Positions 7,168 to 15,528 of a DNA stretch of 38,675 bases are shown here, one piece after another. The DNA lies in assembly GCF_028292365.1 (NCBI RefSeq), contig NZ_JAQGMM010000069.1:1-38675 (forward strand). The letters are read 5' to 3'. The notes under the pieces were generated by a model, which was given only the letters and a program-made list of their open reading frames with translations, was not told where the DNA came from and searched no databases. Positions within the stretch are counted from its first letter, which is position 1. The number at the start of each line of letters is the position of its first letter. Source of the DNA: Caballeronia sp. Lineage in GTDB: Bacteria; Pseudomonadota; Gammaproteobacteria; Burkholderiales; Burkholderiaceae. A program made the translations under genes and the position numbers.

Positions 7168-8175
7168 ATGAATCCGGACGACATCGAATTGATGGCCTAC
7201 GTGGACGGCACACTGCCGGCCCGCGAGCGCGAAGCCGTGAAGCGCGCGCTGAGCGGCTCCTCCGACGCGATGCAACGCGTCGCGAGGCTCAAGGCGTCGC
7301 GTTTGCCCTATGTTGAAGCTTTCGCGCAGCAGGCTCTGCCGCCGGTGCCTGAAAGCCTGAGCGCGCGGATTGGCGACATGGCACACGCGGCGAAAAAGGC
7401 TGCGCGAGATCCCGCGCGGAGCAAGTCACCGAGCCGGCAAGGCGCGGCCGCGCCGCCCGGGAGCGATGCGAGCGCCAACGACGCGGTCGTGCCGCATCCT
7501 GTCAGCGACACGGTGTCAGCGACAATCCGCTCGCGCTTGCGCATCGCGCCCGCGCGGCTCGCCGTTGCGTTCGTCGCAGGTGCGTTCGCCTGCGGGCTCG
7601 TACTGCGCCTCGGGAACGGCGCCGGTGCCGGACCCGCGTCAATGCCAGGCGCATGGGTCGCGTCGATGGGAACTGGGGTGTCGCCCTGGGTCGCGGCCGC
7701 TGCCGGCTATCAGCGGCTCTATTCTCGCGACACGCTCGCCAATGTCGAAGCCGATCCCGCGCTGAGCGCGAAAACTGCCGCGCAGATTCGCGACGACGAT
7801 GGCCTCGCCGTTCGCATTCCAGATCTCAGCGCTTACGGCCTCACGTTCAAGCGCGTGCAGCGCCTGCGTTTCAACGACAAACCGCTCGTCCAGATCGTGT
7901 ATCTGCCCGAACGAGGCGCGCCCGTCGCCTTGTGCGTGATGAAGGAGGCCAAGCCCGACGCGGGACTGACGACTCGGCATGTTGCGTCGATGACGGTCGT
8001 CACCTGGCGTCAATCCGAACTCGGTTACGCGCTGATCGGGCCGCCCCACGGCATCGATATGAACGCACTGGGCGACAGCATTTCCACCCGCCGTGCCGCA
8101 CCGCTCTTCGGTTCCCTGCCCGCACCCATTCCGCTTGCCGCCCTCGACAAGCCAGTTCTTCCGGCCACGGAATAA
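7168..8175 (+). CDS. Second anti-sigma-like membrane protein, paralogue of the first
   Basis: This 335-residue protein has the same layout as the preceding anti-sigma factor. It starts IELMAYVDGTLPAREREAVK, has a membrane helix near LAVAFVAGAFACGLVLRLG, and the periplasmic block RVQRLRFNDKPLVQIVYLP with VALCVMKEAKP and VVTWRQSELGYALIG. It differs by a longer linker before the membrane helix, rich in Ala, Pro and Ser. No second sigma gene accompanies it, so it may bind the same sigma factor, another one, or act as a sensor partner. ATG 7168 was chosen over an upstream in-frame start because the homology with the first copy begins there. Box E lies upstream. Confidence 0.8.
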   Translation: MNPDDIELMAYVDGTLPAREREAVKRALSGSSDAMQRVARLKASRLPYVEAFAQQALPPVPESLSARIGDMAHAAKKAARDPARSKSPSRQGAAAPPGSDASANDAVVPHPVSDTVSATIRSRLRIAPARLAVAFVAGAFACGLVLRLGNGAGAGPASMPGAWVASMGTGVSPWVAAAAGYQRLYSRDTLANVEADPALSAKTAAQIRDDDGLAVRIPDLSAYGLTFKRVQRLRFNDKPLVQIVYLPERGAPVALCVMKEAKPDAGLTTRHVASMTVVTWRQSELGYALIGPPHGIDMNALGDSISTRRAAPLFGSLPAPIPLAALDKPVLPATE

Positions 8176-8193
8176 TTCGCGCGCTTCGCTGTT
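8169..8193 (+). promoter_or_regulatory. ECF-type promoter-like box F (upstream of the FecR-domain gene)
   Basis: Plus strand: CGGAATA, 16-base spacer, GTTGTG, with T before GTT. The -35-like part overlaps the stop codon of the preceding gene. The predicted leader to the ATG at 8245 is about 45 bases, which argues for that start and against the open frame beginning at 8194. Confidence 0.6.
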
Positions 8194-8244
8194 GTGTTGA
8201 AGAGGCCGGCGTTACCCGGCATCGTCAACTTGCGAGCAAAGCAC

Positions 8245-9087
8245 ATGGCTTATCGACTGCGGACATGGACCTTGGGGTTTGTGTTGCTGGCTGCGCTATC
8301 CTCGCCCGCACGCGCGGCCTGGACGCTCGTCAGCGCGGATTCTCCGGTTACTGTGGTACGTGCGACGAACGTGTTCGCACCCGGCGCGGGCGAATCCTTG
8401 CGCGCCGACGACCTGGTTCTGTTGTCGCAACAAGGCGTCACGCAGATTCAGGATGACGACGGCACGCTCGTCGCACTCGGTGCGCAATCACGCGTGATGC
8501 TGCAGGCGGATGGCCACATCGCCTTGCTGCGCGGCTGGATGAAGATCGCTTATGCGTGCAAGGCTGCGTCGTGTCCCCAACGGGTCGTAGAGACGGAGCG
8601 CGGCGCCATTCGCCTGAGCACGAGCGCGGCGGCAATCGTCGCCACGCCCGACGATACAGGCGATATCGCCGTGTTCAGCGAAAGCGGTGTGCAAACGCTC
8701 GCCTTAAAACCGCCGCTGACGATCAATGCGGGCAGCTTCGCCAAGCTCTCCGGCAGCGCGCCCGCCCACATTCTGCCGCGGCCATCGAGCGCGTTCCTTG
8801 CTGCCATGCCGGCCGCGTTTCGCGATGCGTTGCAGCCGCTCCCCACCGACGCCACGCCTTCCAGCGCCGCCTTGAAGCCGCTGCGACCAATCACGTACGA
8901 CGACATCGCGCCGTGGCTCACGAGCACGCTTCCCGCGCGCAAGCGCTTTGCCGCGCGCTTTCACACACGGCTCGCCGACAGCGCGTTCCGCGCATCGATC
9001 GAGAGCCATCTGAATGCGCTGCCCGACTGGCGCGTGTTCCTTTATCCGCCCACGCGCGCCGTCAATAGAACAATTCGTTATCCATAA
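8245..9087 (+). CDS. Exported FecR-domain protein
   Basis: This 280-residue protein begins with a clear signal peptide (YRLRTWTLGFVLLAALSSPA, cleavage after ARA) and so is periplasmic. A FecR-like domain follows: DDLVLLSQQGVTQIQDDDGT, ALGAQSRVMLQ and LLRGWMKIAYA. Two cysteines close together (YACKAASCPQ) could form a disulfide. The C-terminal third has no recognised domain. It is not a classical FecR, because it lacks the cytoplasmic anti-sigma part and the membrane helix. It might pass a periplasmic signal to the two anti-sigma proteins or to the heme sensor next door; this is inference from position only. Confidence 0.75.
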   Translation: MAYRLRTWTLGFVLLAALSSPARAAWTLVSADSPVTVVRATNVFAPGAGESLRADDLVLLSQQGVTQIQDDDGTLVALGAQSRVMLQADGHIALLRGWMKIAYACKAASCPQRVVETERGAIRLSTSAAAIVATPDDTGDIAVFSESGVQTLALKPPLTINAGSFAKLSGSAPAHILPRPSSAFLAAMPAAFRDALQPLPTDATPSSAALKPLRPITYDDIAPWLTSTLPARKRFAARFHTRLADSAFRASIESHLNALPDWRVFLYPPTRAVNRTIRYP

Positions 9088-9119
9088 TAACGCCGCGACA
9101 CAATCCCTTACGACACGCC

Positions 9120-10013
9120 ATGAAACTCAAGCTTTCGCTCAGCGTCAAATTCAACCTCGTGTTCCTGCTCATCTTTTCGATCGGGCTTGTCGCGGCCGGC
9201 ATCGTTTCGGATCGCCTTCTGCAAAAGCAGGCGCTTGAGGAAACTGTTCATGACGCCAACGTGCTCATCAGCGCAGCGGCATCGATGCAGAACTACACGG
9301 CCGCGCACATCACGCCGCTCCTCGCGACGCAGATCAAATACCGGTTCGTGCCGGAATCCATACCCGCTTTTTCGGCGATCGAAATGCTCAATCTGCTGCA
9401 GAAGGATTTCCCTAATTTCTCGTACAAGTCGACGATGGTCAACCCGACCAATCCGCGCGACCGCCCCACCGATTGGGAAGCCGATGTCATCAGCCATCTG
9501 CATGACCGGCCCGGACTCAAGGAGCTGACCGGCCAGCGCGATTCGCCCGGCGGCCGCACGCTGTTTCTCGCGCGCCCGAGCCGCATCACCGATCCCGCCT
9601 GCATGCAATGTCACAGCAATCCGAGCGCGGCTCCCGCCACCATGCTGGACAAGTACGGCTCCGCGAACGGCTTCAACTGGCCGATGAACGAAGTGATCGG
9701 CGCGGAATTCGTGTCGGTTCCCATGGCACAGCCGATCGAGCGCGGCCGCGCGATCTGGCGCGCGTTCATGCTGTCGCTCGGCGGCGTGTTCGCGGTCGTA
9801 CTGATCGTGATGAATGTGATGATGCATCTGCTGATCACGCGGCCGATCCAGTCGCTGTCGCGCGCCGCCGATGAAATGAGCCTCGGCAAGCTCGGTGCGA
9901 CGCCCTTGCCAACGGGCGGATCGGACGAGATCGCATCGCTTGCCGTGTCGTTCGGACGTATGCAGACGAGTCTCGTCGAGGCGTTCAGGATCCTCGACGA
10001 AGAAGAGGCCTGA
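9120..10013 (+). CDS. DUF3365 (Tll0287-like) heme-sensor membrane protein with HAMP domain
   Basis: This 297-residue protein has two membrane helices (about 10-30 and 216-238) enclosing a periplasmic DUF3365 domain with the c-type heme motif CMQCH at 161-165. A HAMP linker (TRPIQSLSRAADEMSLGKLG, 240-259, onward to about 290) ends the protein. There is no histidine kinase or cyclase output domain. The gene ends three bases before the GTG of the Ser/Thr kinase gene, so the output is probably that kinase. Known Tll0287-type domains bind heme and are thought to sense redox state or small ligands. It begins 32 bases after the fecR-like gene and is probably co-transcribed. Confidence 0.85.
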   Translation: MKLKLSLSVKFNLVFLLIFSIGLVAAGIVSDRLLQKQALEETVHDANVLISAAASMQNYTAAHITPLLATQIKYRFVPESIPAFSAIEMLNLLQKDFPNFSYKSTMVNPTNPRDRPTDWEADVISHLHDRPGLKELTGQRDSPGGRTLFLARPSRITDPACMQCHSNPSAAPATMLDKYGSANGFNWPMNEVIGAEFVSVPMAQPIERGRAIWRAFMLSLGGVFAVVLIVMNVMMHLLITRPIQSLSRAADEMSLGKLGATPLPTGGSDEIASLAVSFGRMQTSLVEAFRILDEEEA

Positions 10014-10016
10014 GCC

Positions 10017-11408
10017 GTGCCCTCCCCGGCCGACTTCCCCGCGCGGCTTGGCCGCTACGTCATCGAACGAATACTCGGGCGTGGCGCGATGGGCGTCGTC
10101 TATCTGGCGTTCGATCCGCATATAGAACGCCAGGTGGCGCTGAAGACCATCCGGCGGGAACTCACGGCCGATGAAAGGCCGGGTGAAACGCCGGACGAAT
10201 CCACGCACGATCTCACCGCCCGTTTCCTGAACGAGGCGCGGGCAGCTGGCCGTCTCGTTCATCCGAACATCGTGGCGGTGTACGACTACGGCGAAGCCGG
10301 CGATACCGCTTTCATCACGATGGAATACGTGCGCGGCGAAAGCCTGGCTGCGCGTCTCGCTCAGCACGTACGCGCCGGCTCGCGCATGGGTTCGCCGCGT
10401 GCGCTGAGATGGTTCGTACAGCTACTCGACGCGCTCGATTATGCTCACAATGCGGGGATCGTTCATCGCGACATCAAGCCGGCCAATCTGCTCATCGCGC
10501 AGCGTGGCGAATGCAAGGTTGCAGATTTCGGCATTGCGCATCTCGACACGTCGTACCTGACGCAATCCGGCACGATGCTCGGCACGCCAAGCTATATGTC
10601 GCCAGAGCAATTCACCGGCGATGCCGTCGATGCGCGCGCCGACCTGTTTTCGGCGGCTGTCGTCCTCTATGAAATGCTGACCTGCGTGTGCCCGTTCACA
10701 GGAACGCCAAGCGCGGTCATGCAAAAGATCCTCAACGATTCGCCGCCCGCGCCAAGCTCCCTTGTGCCGGATCTGCCGGGCTATATCGACGCGATGCTGA
10801 TGAAAGCGTTGTCGAAACGTCCCGAAGACCGCTTCGCTTCCGCGCGCGAATGGCGCGACAAGTTGCTTGCTGAACTCGCCGCCGATAACGAGGACGCCGA
10901 GCGCACCGTGCTCGGCTATGCGAGTCCCGCTGCCACGCTCGATGCAGCGCCCGCGTCAGGAGCATCCAAAGCGTCCGGGGTATCGAGAAATTGGCCGCCC
11001 GAATGGATCGCGCAACTGGAGGAGCGGCTCGCCAGTCACGTAGGCCCGGTGGCGACCTTGCTGCTGCGGCGTGCGTCTGCCAGCGCAGTGGATGTCAACG
11101 CGCTACGCGAGCGGCTCGCCACGTACCTTCCCGACGACGACGCGCGCCGCGATTTCGATTCCCTTTTGTCGCAACTGGATGCCGGTTCTTCGCGCGCGCT
11201 GCCGGCGCAAAAGATCAGCGTCGAGCAGGTGAGCGACGCCACGCGCCGGCTCACGATTTATCTGGGCCCGATCGCACGCGTCATTGTGCGCCGTGCGGCT
11301 GCGAGCGCCCCCGATCTGCACACGTTCCATGCGCGTCTGCTCGATGCCGTGCCGCAACAGAAAGACCGCGACGCGCTACGCAGCGAGTGGGAGAAAGAGC
11401 ACGACTAA
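10017..11408 (+). CDS. Hanks-type Ser/Thr protein kinase of the T6SS locus
   Basis: The 463-residue protein starts with GTG at 10017. Kinase motifs are complete: glycine loop GRGAMGVVY (21-29), K43 in VALKTI, HRDIKPANLL (150-159) and DFG (170-172), with SYMSPEQ in place of the APE motif. It has no membrane segment, so activation probably depends on the HAMP protein encoded just upstream. The C-terminal 140 residues hold two similar units of about 50 residues (HVGPVATLLLRRASASAVD and YLGPIARVIVRRAAASAPD). In other T6SS loci (PpkA type) the kinase phosphorylates the FHA protein to switch assembly on; tagH in this window is the likely target. Its stop overlaps that of tagF, which is on the opposite strand. 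Confidence 0.92.
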   Translation: MPSPADFPARLGRYVIERILGRGAMGVVYLAFDPHIERQVALKTIRRELTADERPGETPDESTHDLTARFLNEARAAGRLVHPNIVAVYDYGEAGDTAFITMEYVRGESLAARLAQHVRAGSRMGSPRALRWFVQLLDALDYAHNAGIVHRDIKPANLLIAQRGECKVADFGIAHLDTSYLTQSGTMLGTPSYMSPEQFTGDAVDARADLFSAAVVLYEMLTCVCPFTGTPSAVMQKILNDSPPAPSSLVPDLPGYIDAMLMKALSKRPEDRFASAREWRDKLLAELAADNEDAERTVLGYASPAATLDAAPASGASKASGVSRNWPPEWIAQLEERLASHVGPVATLLLRRASASAVDVNALRERLATYLPDDDARRDFDSLLSQLDAGSSRALPAQKISVEQVSDATRRLTIYLGPIARVIVRRAAASAPDLHTFHARLLDAVPQQKDRDALRSEWEKEHD

Positions 11409-11953
11409 CCGGCATCGAGCAGGCGCAGGAACAACGCGGTATCGAACGGCCCGTCATGCCGATGCACGATCTCACCCGCATCGGACCACCATACGCTGTC
11501 TGCCGCGCGCGACGCGACGCCGGATGACTGCACCCGTAATGCCGTCAATGACGCCTCGAGCTCTGTCAGTGAAAAGGCCGGCTTCAGGGTGGATAGCGCG
11601 AGCGCCGCGGCATCGGCATGCCACGATGAAGCGCTCACGCATGCGTCGACATCGACCGGGCGCGCGATCACGAACGGAAAGTAGCGTCCAACCGCATCGA
11701 TGCCCGGCATCAAAACGCCGGTGTGCGCGTCTTCGGCGATCACCCCGCGCCGCGTCGAGAAGCACCACACGGGCATGGCGAGATATCGGCTCAGCCAGTC
11801 GTCGGCATAGCGCTCGCGAGCGGCAACAAGGCCACGCTGCAGCCATGCATCCCAAAGCGCCAGAAATCCGGCGGACAAGCCTCGCCCAACGAAATCGCCG
11901 TGCGTGCGGACTTTGCCGTAGAAGCCCGCGCTCATCCGATCGTCAGGTTTCAT
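11405..11953 (-). CDS. tagF: TagF, T6SS post-translational regulator
   Basis: This 182-residue protein shows the TagF (ImpM, DUF2094) signature: SAGFYGKVRTHGDFVGRGLS at the start, WDAWLQRGLVAARERY, then WCFSTRRGV and MPGIDAVGRYFPFVIARPVD. TagF proteins repress T6SS assembly until an activating kinase signal or membrane damage, acting through the FHA protein. The ATG at 11953 overlaps the tssM stop (ATGA). The open frame extends further upstream inside tssM but has no family similarity there. It is the last gene of the operon and converges on the kinase gene with a 4-base overlap of stop codons. It stands alone rather than fused to a PppA phosphatase. Confidence 0.93.
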   Translation of the reverse strand: MKPDDRMSAGFYGKVRTHGDFVGRGLSAGFLALWDAWLQRGLVAARERYADDWLSRYLAMPVWCFSTRRGVIAEDAHTGVLMPGIDAVGRYFPFVIARPVDVDACVSASSWHADAAALALSTLKPAFSLTELEASLTALRVQSSGVASRAADSVWWSDAGEIVHRHDGPFDTALFLRLLDAG

Positions 11954-14900
11954 AGCGAGGCGGGGCAACGAAAGCGGTCGAGCACGCCCGCGCGAAACGG
12001 ATTGTTCACGCTGTTCGCGACGAGCGCGAGCGACACGCGGCCCCCATCGAAGGACACGTTGAAGTGATCGGCTTGACCGGACTGCTGGATGCGCGCGGCA
12101 TCGAAGAGATGAAACAGCGCCCACGGTCCGTCCGCGCGCGGCGGCGTGCCTTGCGCCGGGTCGAGCTCGACGTGCGCCTGCGCCGTGCCTTTTCCACTCG
12201 GCCACTGGAACGCGGCAGTGGCGTTCGGCGCGTCGCTCGGCGCGATGAGTTGCTGACCGTCGATATCGAGCACAAAGCGGTTGAGCGACGGATCGACCGA
12301 CGCGACCTTCACCGTGAAGCGCACCGAGACATCCCGGCCGCCGTCGCGGAACAATGCGTCGCGCAGCATTGCCGCGTTCTGGAATTGAACGGGAACATCA
12401 TCAGGAATGCCAAGCGATTTCGCTTCCGGCCGCCATTGCCACACGGCGCCGGAAGTATCCACGCGATTCTGCAGATTCTTCTGGAAGAAGTCATCGATAA
12501 GGCCACCCGGCGCCAGGATGCGCGCGAAGTCGTCCGGCGCGGCGTCGCGCGTCGACGTCCTCACGAGCGGAAAGCGCCCGTCGAGCGCCTGCCTGCACGC
12601 GGGCGCCACGCTCGCCGCCCAGAGCGCGCGCAGTTGTGCGCGCTCGCTCTGAAGCTGGACGGTATCCGAGTTGCCGGCCACGCCTTGAAGCACGGCCGCG
12701 AGCGGCGCGGGCGCGTTCTGTGAAAGCAACTTCAGGCGATCGAGCGGACCCGTCGCGGGCAACGGCAATGACTGCTTGCGCGCGGTGTCGTCGGCCTGCA
12801 GCGTGGCGGCCGCGTCCTTGAAAGCGTTAATGGCTTCATCGAGCGCCGGACCGGCCAGGTCGTGCAGCGGCTGATAATGGGTATCGACGAGTGTGGGCGC
12901 CGGTGCTTCCCCCGCTCCCGCTCCTGCTCCTGCCTCCAGCGCCCGGCCGACGTTCTGCCTGAGCGCATCCAGCTTGCCCGGCGGTGCGGGCGCCGGAGTG
13001 AACGTCGTCTCGCGCGCGGCGGCCTGAATCAGGCCGCGCAACGGCGATGCCGGCGATCCCAGCAGATTCGCAATGCGCGCGCCCTGATCCGGCGTGGCAA
13101 ACGGCACGACACCCACATCGGCGAGCAGGCCATCCCATTGGCGAATCGTTTCCTCGCTGTAGAGCCGGGTCAACGCAGCACGTAGCGCCTCCGTGTTGCC
13201 GGGATCGGGATGTGCCTCTGCACGGCCGAGCACCCAGTCGTCCTTCGACACATTGGCGAGCGCGGCCTCACGCAAGCGCACGAACGCGTCAAAGCCTGTG
13301 CGCGTGTAGGCGCCATCGACTCCTTGCGTGAGCGGCGCTCCGCTCTTCCTCACGAACACTAGCAGGCCGCTCGGTCCGGCGGCTTTCGCGATGGTGAAGT
13401 CCGGCAGGCGAAGCTGCGCCAGTTGTTGCTCGATGCGGCCATCGAGACGCTGCGCGAGCGGCACGCGATTCAGCGTGGCCCGCGCCTGCGCAATCAGGTT
13501 CTGGTCGAGCGGCAGGTTCGAATCGAATTGCCCCCGGCGGAACAAGGCTTCCAGATGCCGGTCGATGCTGGCGCGCTGCGCGTCCGTCGCGTTCTGAAGC
13601 GCGCCGCGCTGCCAGGCGTGCATCGCCCAGACGCGCAGCGCAGCCGGGTCGAAGTGCGTCGGATCGCCGAGCATCAGATACGCCCGCAGCGCCTCGTATT
13701 GCGTGGCCGCGCTGTCAGCGTCGCCGCGGCGCAGTTGTTCTTCCATGCGCTGCACGACGATCGGCAGCAGCGTCTGGCGCAACAGGCGCTGATACACGCG
13801 CTGCGCTTCCAGTCCGAGCTTCTGCCGCTGGTCGAGGCCGAGCTTCGCCCACCACGGGTCACGGCCCGCCGAGCGCTCGGCCTCGCCGCCGGGCAGATCG
13901 CGCGCGGCGTCGAGCAGCGGCACTACCGCCAGCGGATCGTCGCCGGCCGTCGTCTGCTGCGCGCGCTGCGTCAGCGCGGCAATCTGCTGGCGGCTTTCAT
14001 CGACGAAGCGGCGGTTCGCCCGATCGCTCGCGAAAAGGCCGATCAAACCCGCCGCCAGCAACACGCCGATCACACCGATCGCCACCTGCTGAAAACGCGC
14101 GCGGCGGCGCTCCACGCGCGGATTGCTGCCCGCAATGCCCGCTTCCTCGAAGATCACATCGCGAAGCAGGCGCTTGACGAAGTAAGCGCGCCCGCTCGAT
14201 GAATCCGTCAGCAACACCTCGCGCTGAAGTCCGAGCGATGCCGCCATCGAACTCATCATCCGGTCGAGCGGCCTGCCGGTCTGCGTCCCGCTCGTGAAGT
14301 AGACGCCGCGAAGCATGGCGGCGCGAGCGAAACGCGATTCACCGAACGCGTCCCCGAGGAAGCGCTGCAACGCGCCTTCGATGCCCGCGAACTGCTGTGG
14401 GAAAGCGTAGATCAGCGCTCGCCGGCGAACGTCCGTCTCCTGCTGCATGCGCTGCAGCACGCGATCCTGCAACCGCCGATGCAGCAAACGGAATTCATCG
14501 GGGAAACGCTGCAGCGGGGAGCCGGCGTTCACGTCGGCGTTCGCAGCGTTCATAGCGTTCGCGACCTCCTCGCGATCCGCCAGCGGGAACGTGACGCCCC
14601 AGACCTGCTCGCGCTCGTCGCGGCCGAAGTCGTCGAAAAATTCGGCGAAACCGGCGAGCATGTCGGTTTTTGTGACGACGACATAGACCGGTAATTGCAC
14701 GCCCAGTTGCCGGTTCAATTCGGCGAGGCGTTCGCGCACGGCCGCGGCATGTTTCGCGCGCGCCTCGTCGGACTGTTGCAACAGATCGGACGCCGACACG
14801 ACCGCCATCACGCCGTTCAGCGGGCGGCGCGGGCGATACTTGCGCAGCAAGGAGAGAAAGCCGAGCCATGCGCCACGATCGGCTTCCTCGTGACTGTCCT

Positions 14901-15528
14901 GCGTCGTGAAGCGGCCCGCGGTGTCGAGGAGCACGGCGTCGTCAGTGAACCACCAGTCGCAGTGACGCGTACCGCCGACGCCGCCGATCGCCTGCGCGCC
15001 AAGCCGGTCCGCGAGCGGAAACCGCAGGCCCGAGTGCACCAGCGCGGTCGTCTTGCCCGCGCCCGGCGCGCCGACGAACATGTACCAGGGCAAGTCGTAG
15101 AGCGTCCGGCGGCGTAGATTGAGCCATGAAAAAACGCCGCGCATTTTGCCTTTGTCTGCCGACGACCCCTGCACGTGCCGAAGCGTTTTCATGGCCTCTT
15201 CGAAGCGCGTGCGCAAGATCGCGAGGTCGGCAGCCGCGGCCTTGCGCGCGGGACTTGGCTCGCGATTCGCCGGATCGAGCGCATCGGCGACGAGCCCGCG
15301 CACAAAGTTCGAGCTCGCGATGCGCGTCTTCACAAAGCGTATGCCCCACCATAGCGCCCAGCACGCGAAGATGAGCGCAACGGCTGTCCAGCGGCGCGAT
15401 TCGCTTTCGAGCGGCGCGTGGCCATCGAATGCGAACAATGGACCTTCGAACCACACGAGCGCCGACAGCGCCAGCACGCCGGCAAGCGATAGCGCTGCCG
15501 GTCTCTTCAATCCGCTCAACCACTTCAT
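11950..15528 (-). CDS. tssM: TssM (IcmF), inner-membrane T6SS component with ATP-binding loop
   Basis: This 1192-residue protein is the large inner-membrane subunit of the T6SS membrane complex. Two N-terminal membrane helices (about 12-30 and 46-64) are followed by a cytoplasmic domain with Walker A GAPGAGKT at 153-160 and DTAGRF. A third helix (VAIGVIGVLLAAGLIGLF) lies near 485-502, and a long periplasmic part follows. The periplasmic C-terminus normally contacts the TssJ lipoprotein, but no tssJ is visible in this window. It overlaps tssL by 4 bases and tagF by 4 bases. An Ala/Gly/Glu/Pro-rich stretch (AGAGAGEAPAPT) in the periplasmic part is low complexity. Confidence 0.97.
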   Translation of the reverse strand: MKWLSGLKRPAALSLAGVLALSALVWFEGPLFAFDGHAPLESESRRWTAVALIFACWALWWGIRFVKTRIASSNFVRGLVADALDPANREPSPARKAAAADLAILRTRFEEAMKTLRHVQGSSADKGKMRGVFSWLNLRRRTLYDLPWYMFVGAPGAGKTTALVHSGLRFPLADRLGAQAIGGVGGTRHCDWWFTDDAVLLDTAGRFTTQDSHEEADRGAWLGFLSLLRKYRPRRPLNGVMAVVSASDLLQQSDEARAKHAAAVRERLAELNRQLGVQLPVYVVVTKTDMLAGFAEFFDDFGRDEREQVWGVTFPLADREEVANAMNAANADVNAGSPLQRFPDEFRLLHRRLQDRVLQRMQQETDVRRRALIYAFPQQFAGIEGALQRFLGDAFGESRFARAAMLRGVYFTSGTQTGRPLDRMMSSMAASLGLQREVLLTDSSSGRAYFVKRLLRDVIFEEAGIAGSNPRVERRRARFQQVAIGVIGVLLAAGLIGLFASDRANRRFVDESRQQIAALTQRAQQTTAGDDPLAVVPLLDAARDLPGGEAERSAGRDPWWAKLGLDQRQKLGLEAQRVYQRLLRQTLLPIVVQRMEEQLRRGDADSAATQYEALRAYLMLGDPTHFDPAALRVWAMHAWQRGALQNATDAQRASIDRHLEALFRRGQFDSNLPLDQNLIAQARATLNRVPLAQRLDGRIEQQLAQLRLPDFTIAKAAGPSGLLVFVRKSGAPLTQGVDGAYTRTGFDAFVRLREAALANVSKDDWVLGRAEAHPDPGNTEALRAALTRLYSEETIRQWDGLLADVGVVPFATPDQGARIANLLGSPASPLRGLIQAAARETTFTPAPAPPGKLDALRQNVGRALEAGAGAGAGEAPAPTLVDTHYQPLHDLAGPALDEAINAFKDAAATLQADDTARKQSLPLPATGPLDRLKLLSQNAPAPLAAVLQGVAGNSDTVQLQSERAQLRALWAASVAPACRQALDGRFPLVRTSTRDAAPDDFARILAPGGLIDDFFQKNLQNRVDTSGAVWQWRPEAKSLGIPDDVPVQFQNAAMLRDALFRDGGRDVSVRFTVKVASVDPSLNRFVLDIDGQQLIAPSDAPNATAAFQWPSGKGTAQAHVELDPAQGTPPRADGPWALFHLFDAARIQQSGQADHFNVSFDGGRVSLALVANSVNNPFRAGVLDRFRCPASL

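Noticed and set aside
10324-10330. GGAATA inside the kinase gene, and similar hits inside tssK, tssC, tssA and paoA
   Set aside because: None is followed by GTT at 16 or 17 bases; they are coding sequence only.
11950-12205. Longer N-terminus for TagF reaching into tssM
   Set aside because: The extra 84 residues are a shadow of tssM; the conserved TagF sequence begins just after the ATG at 11953.
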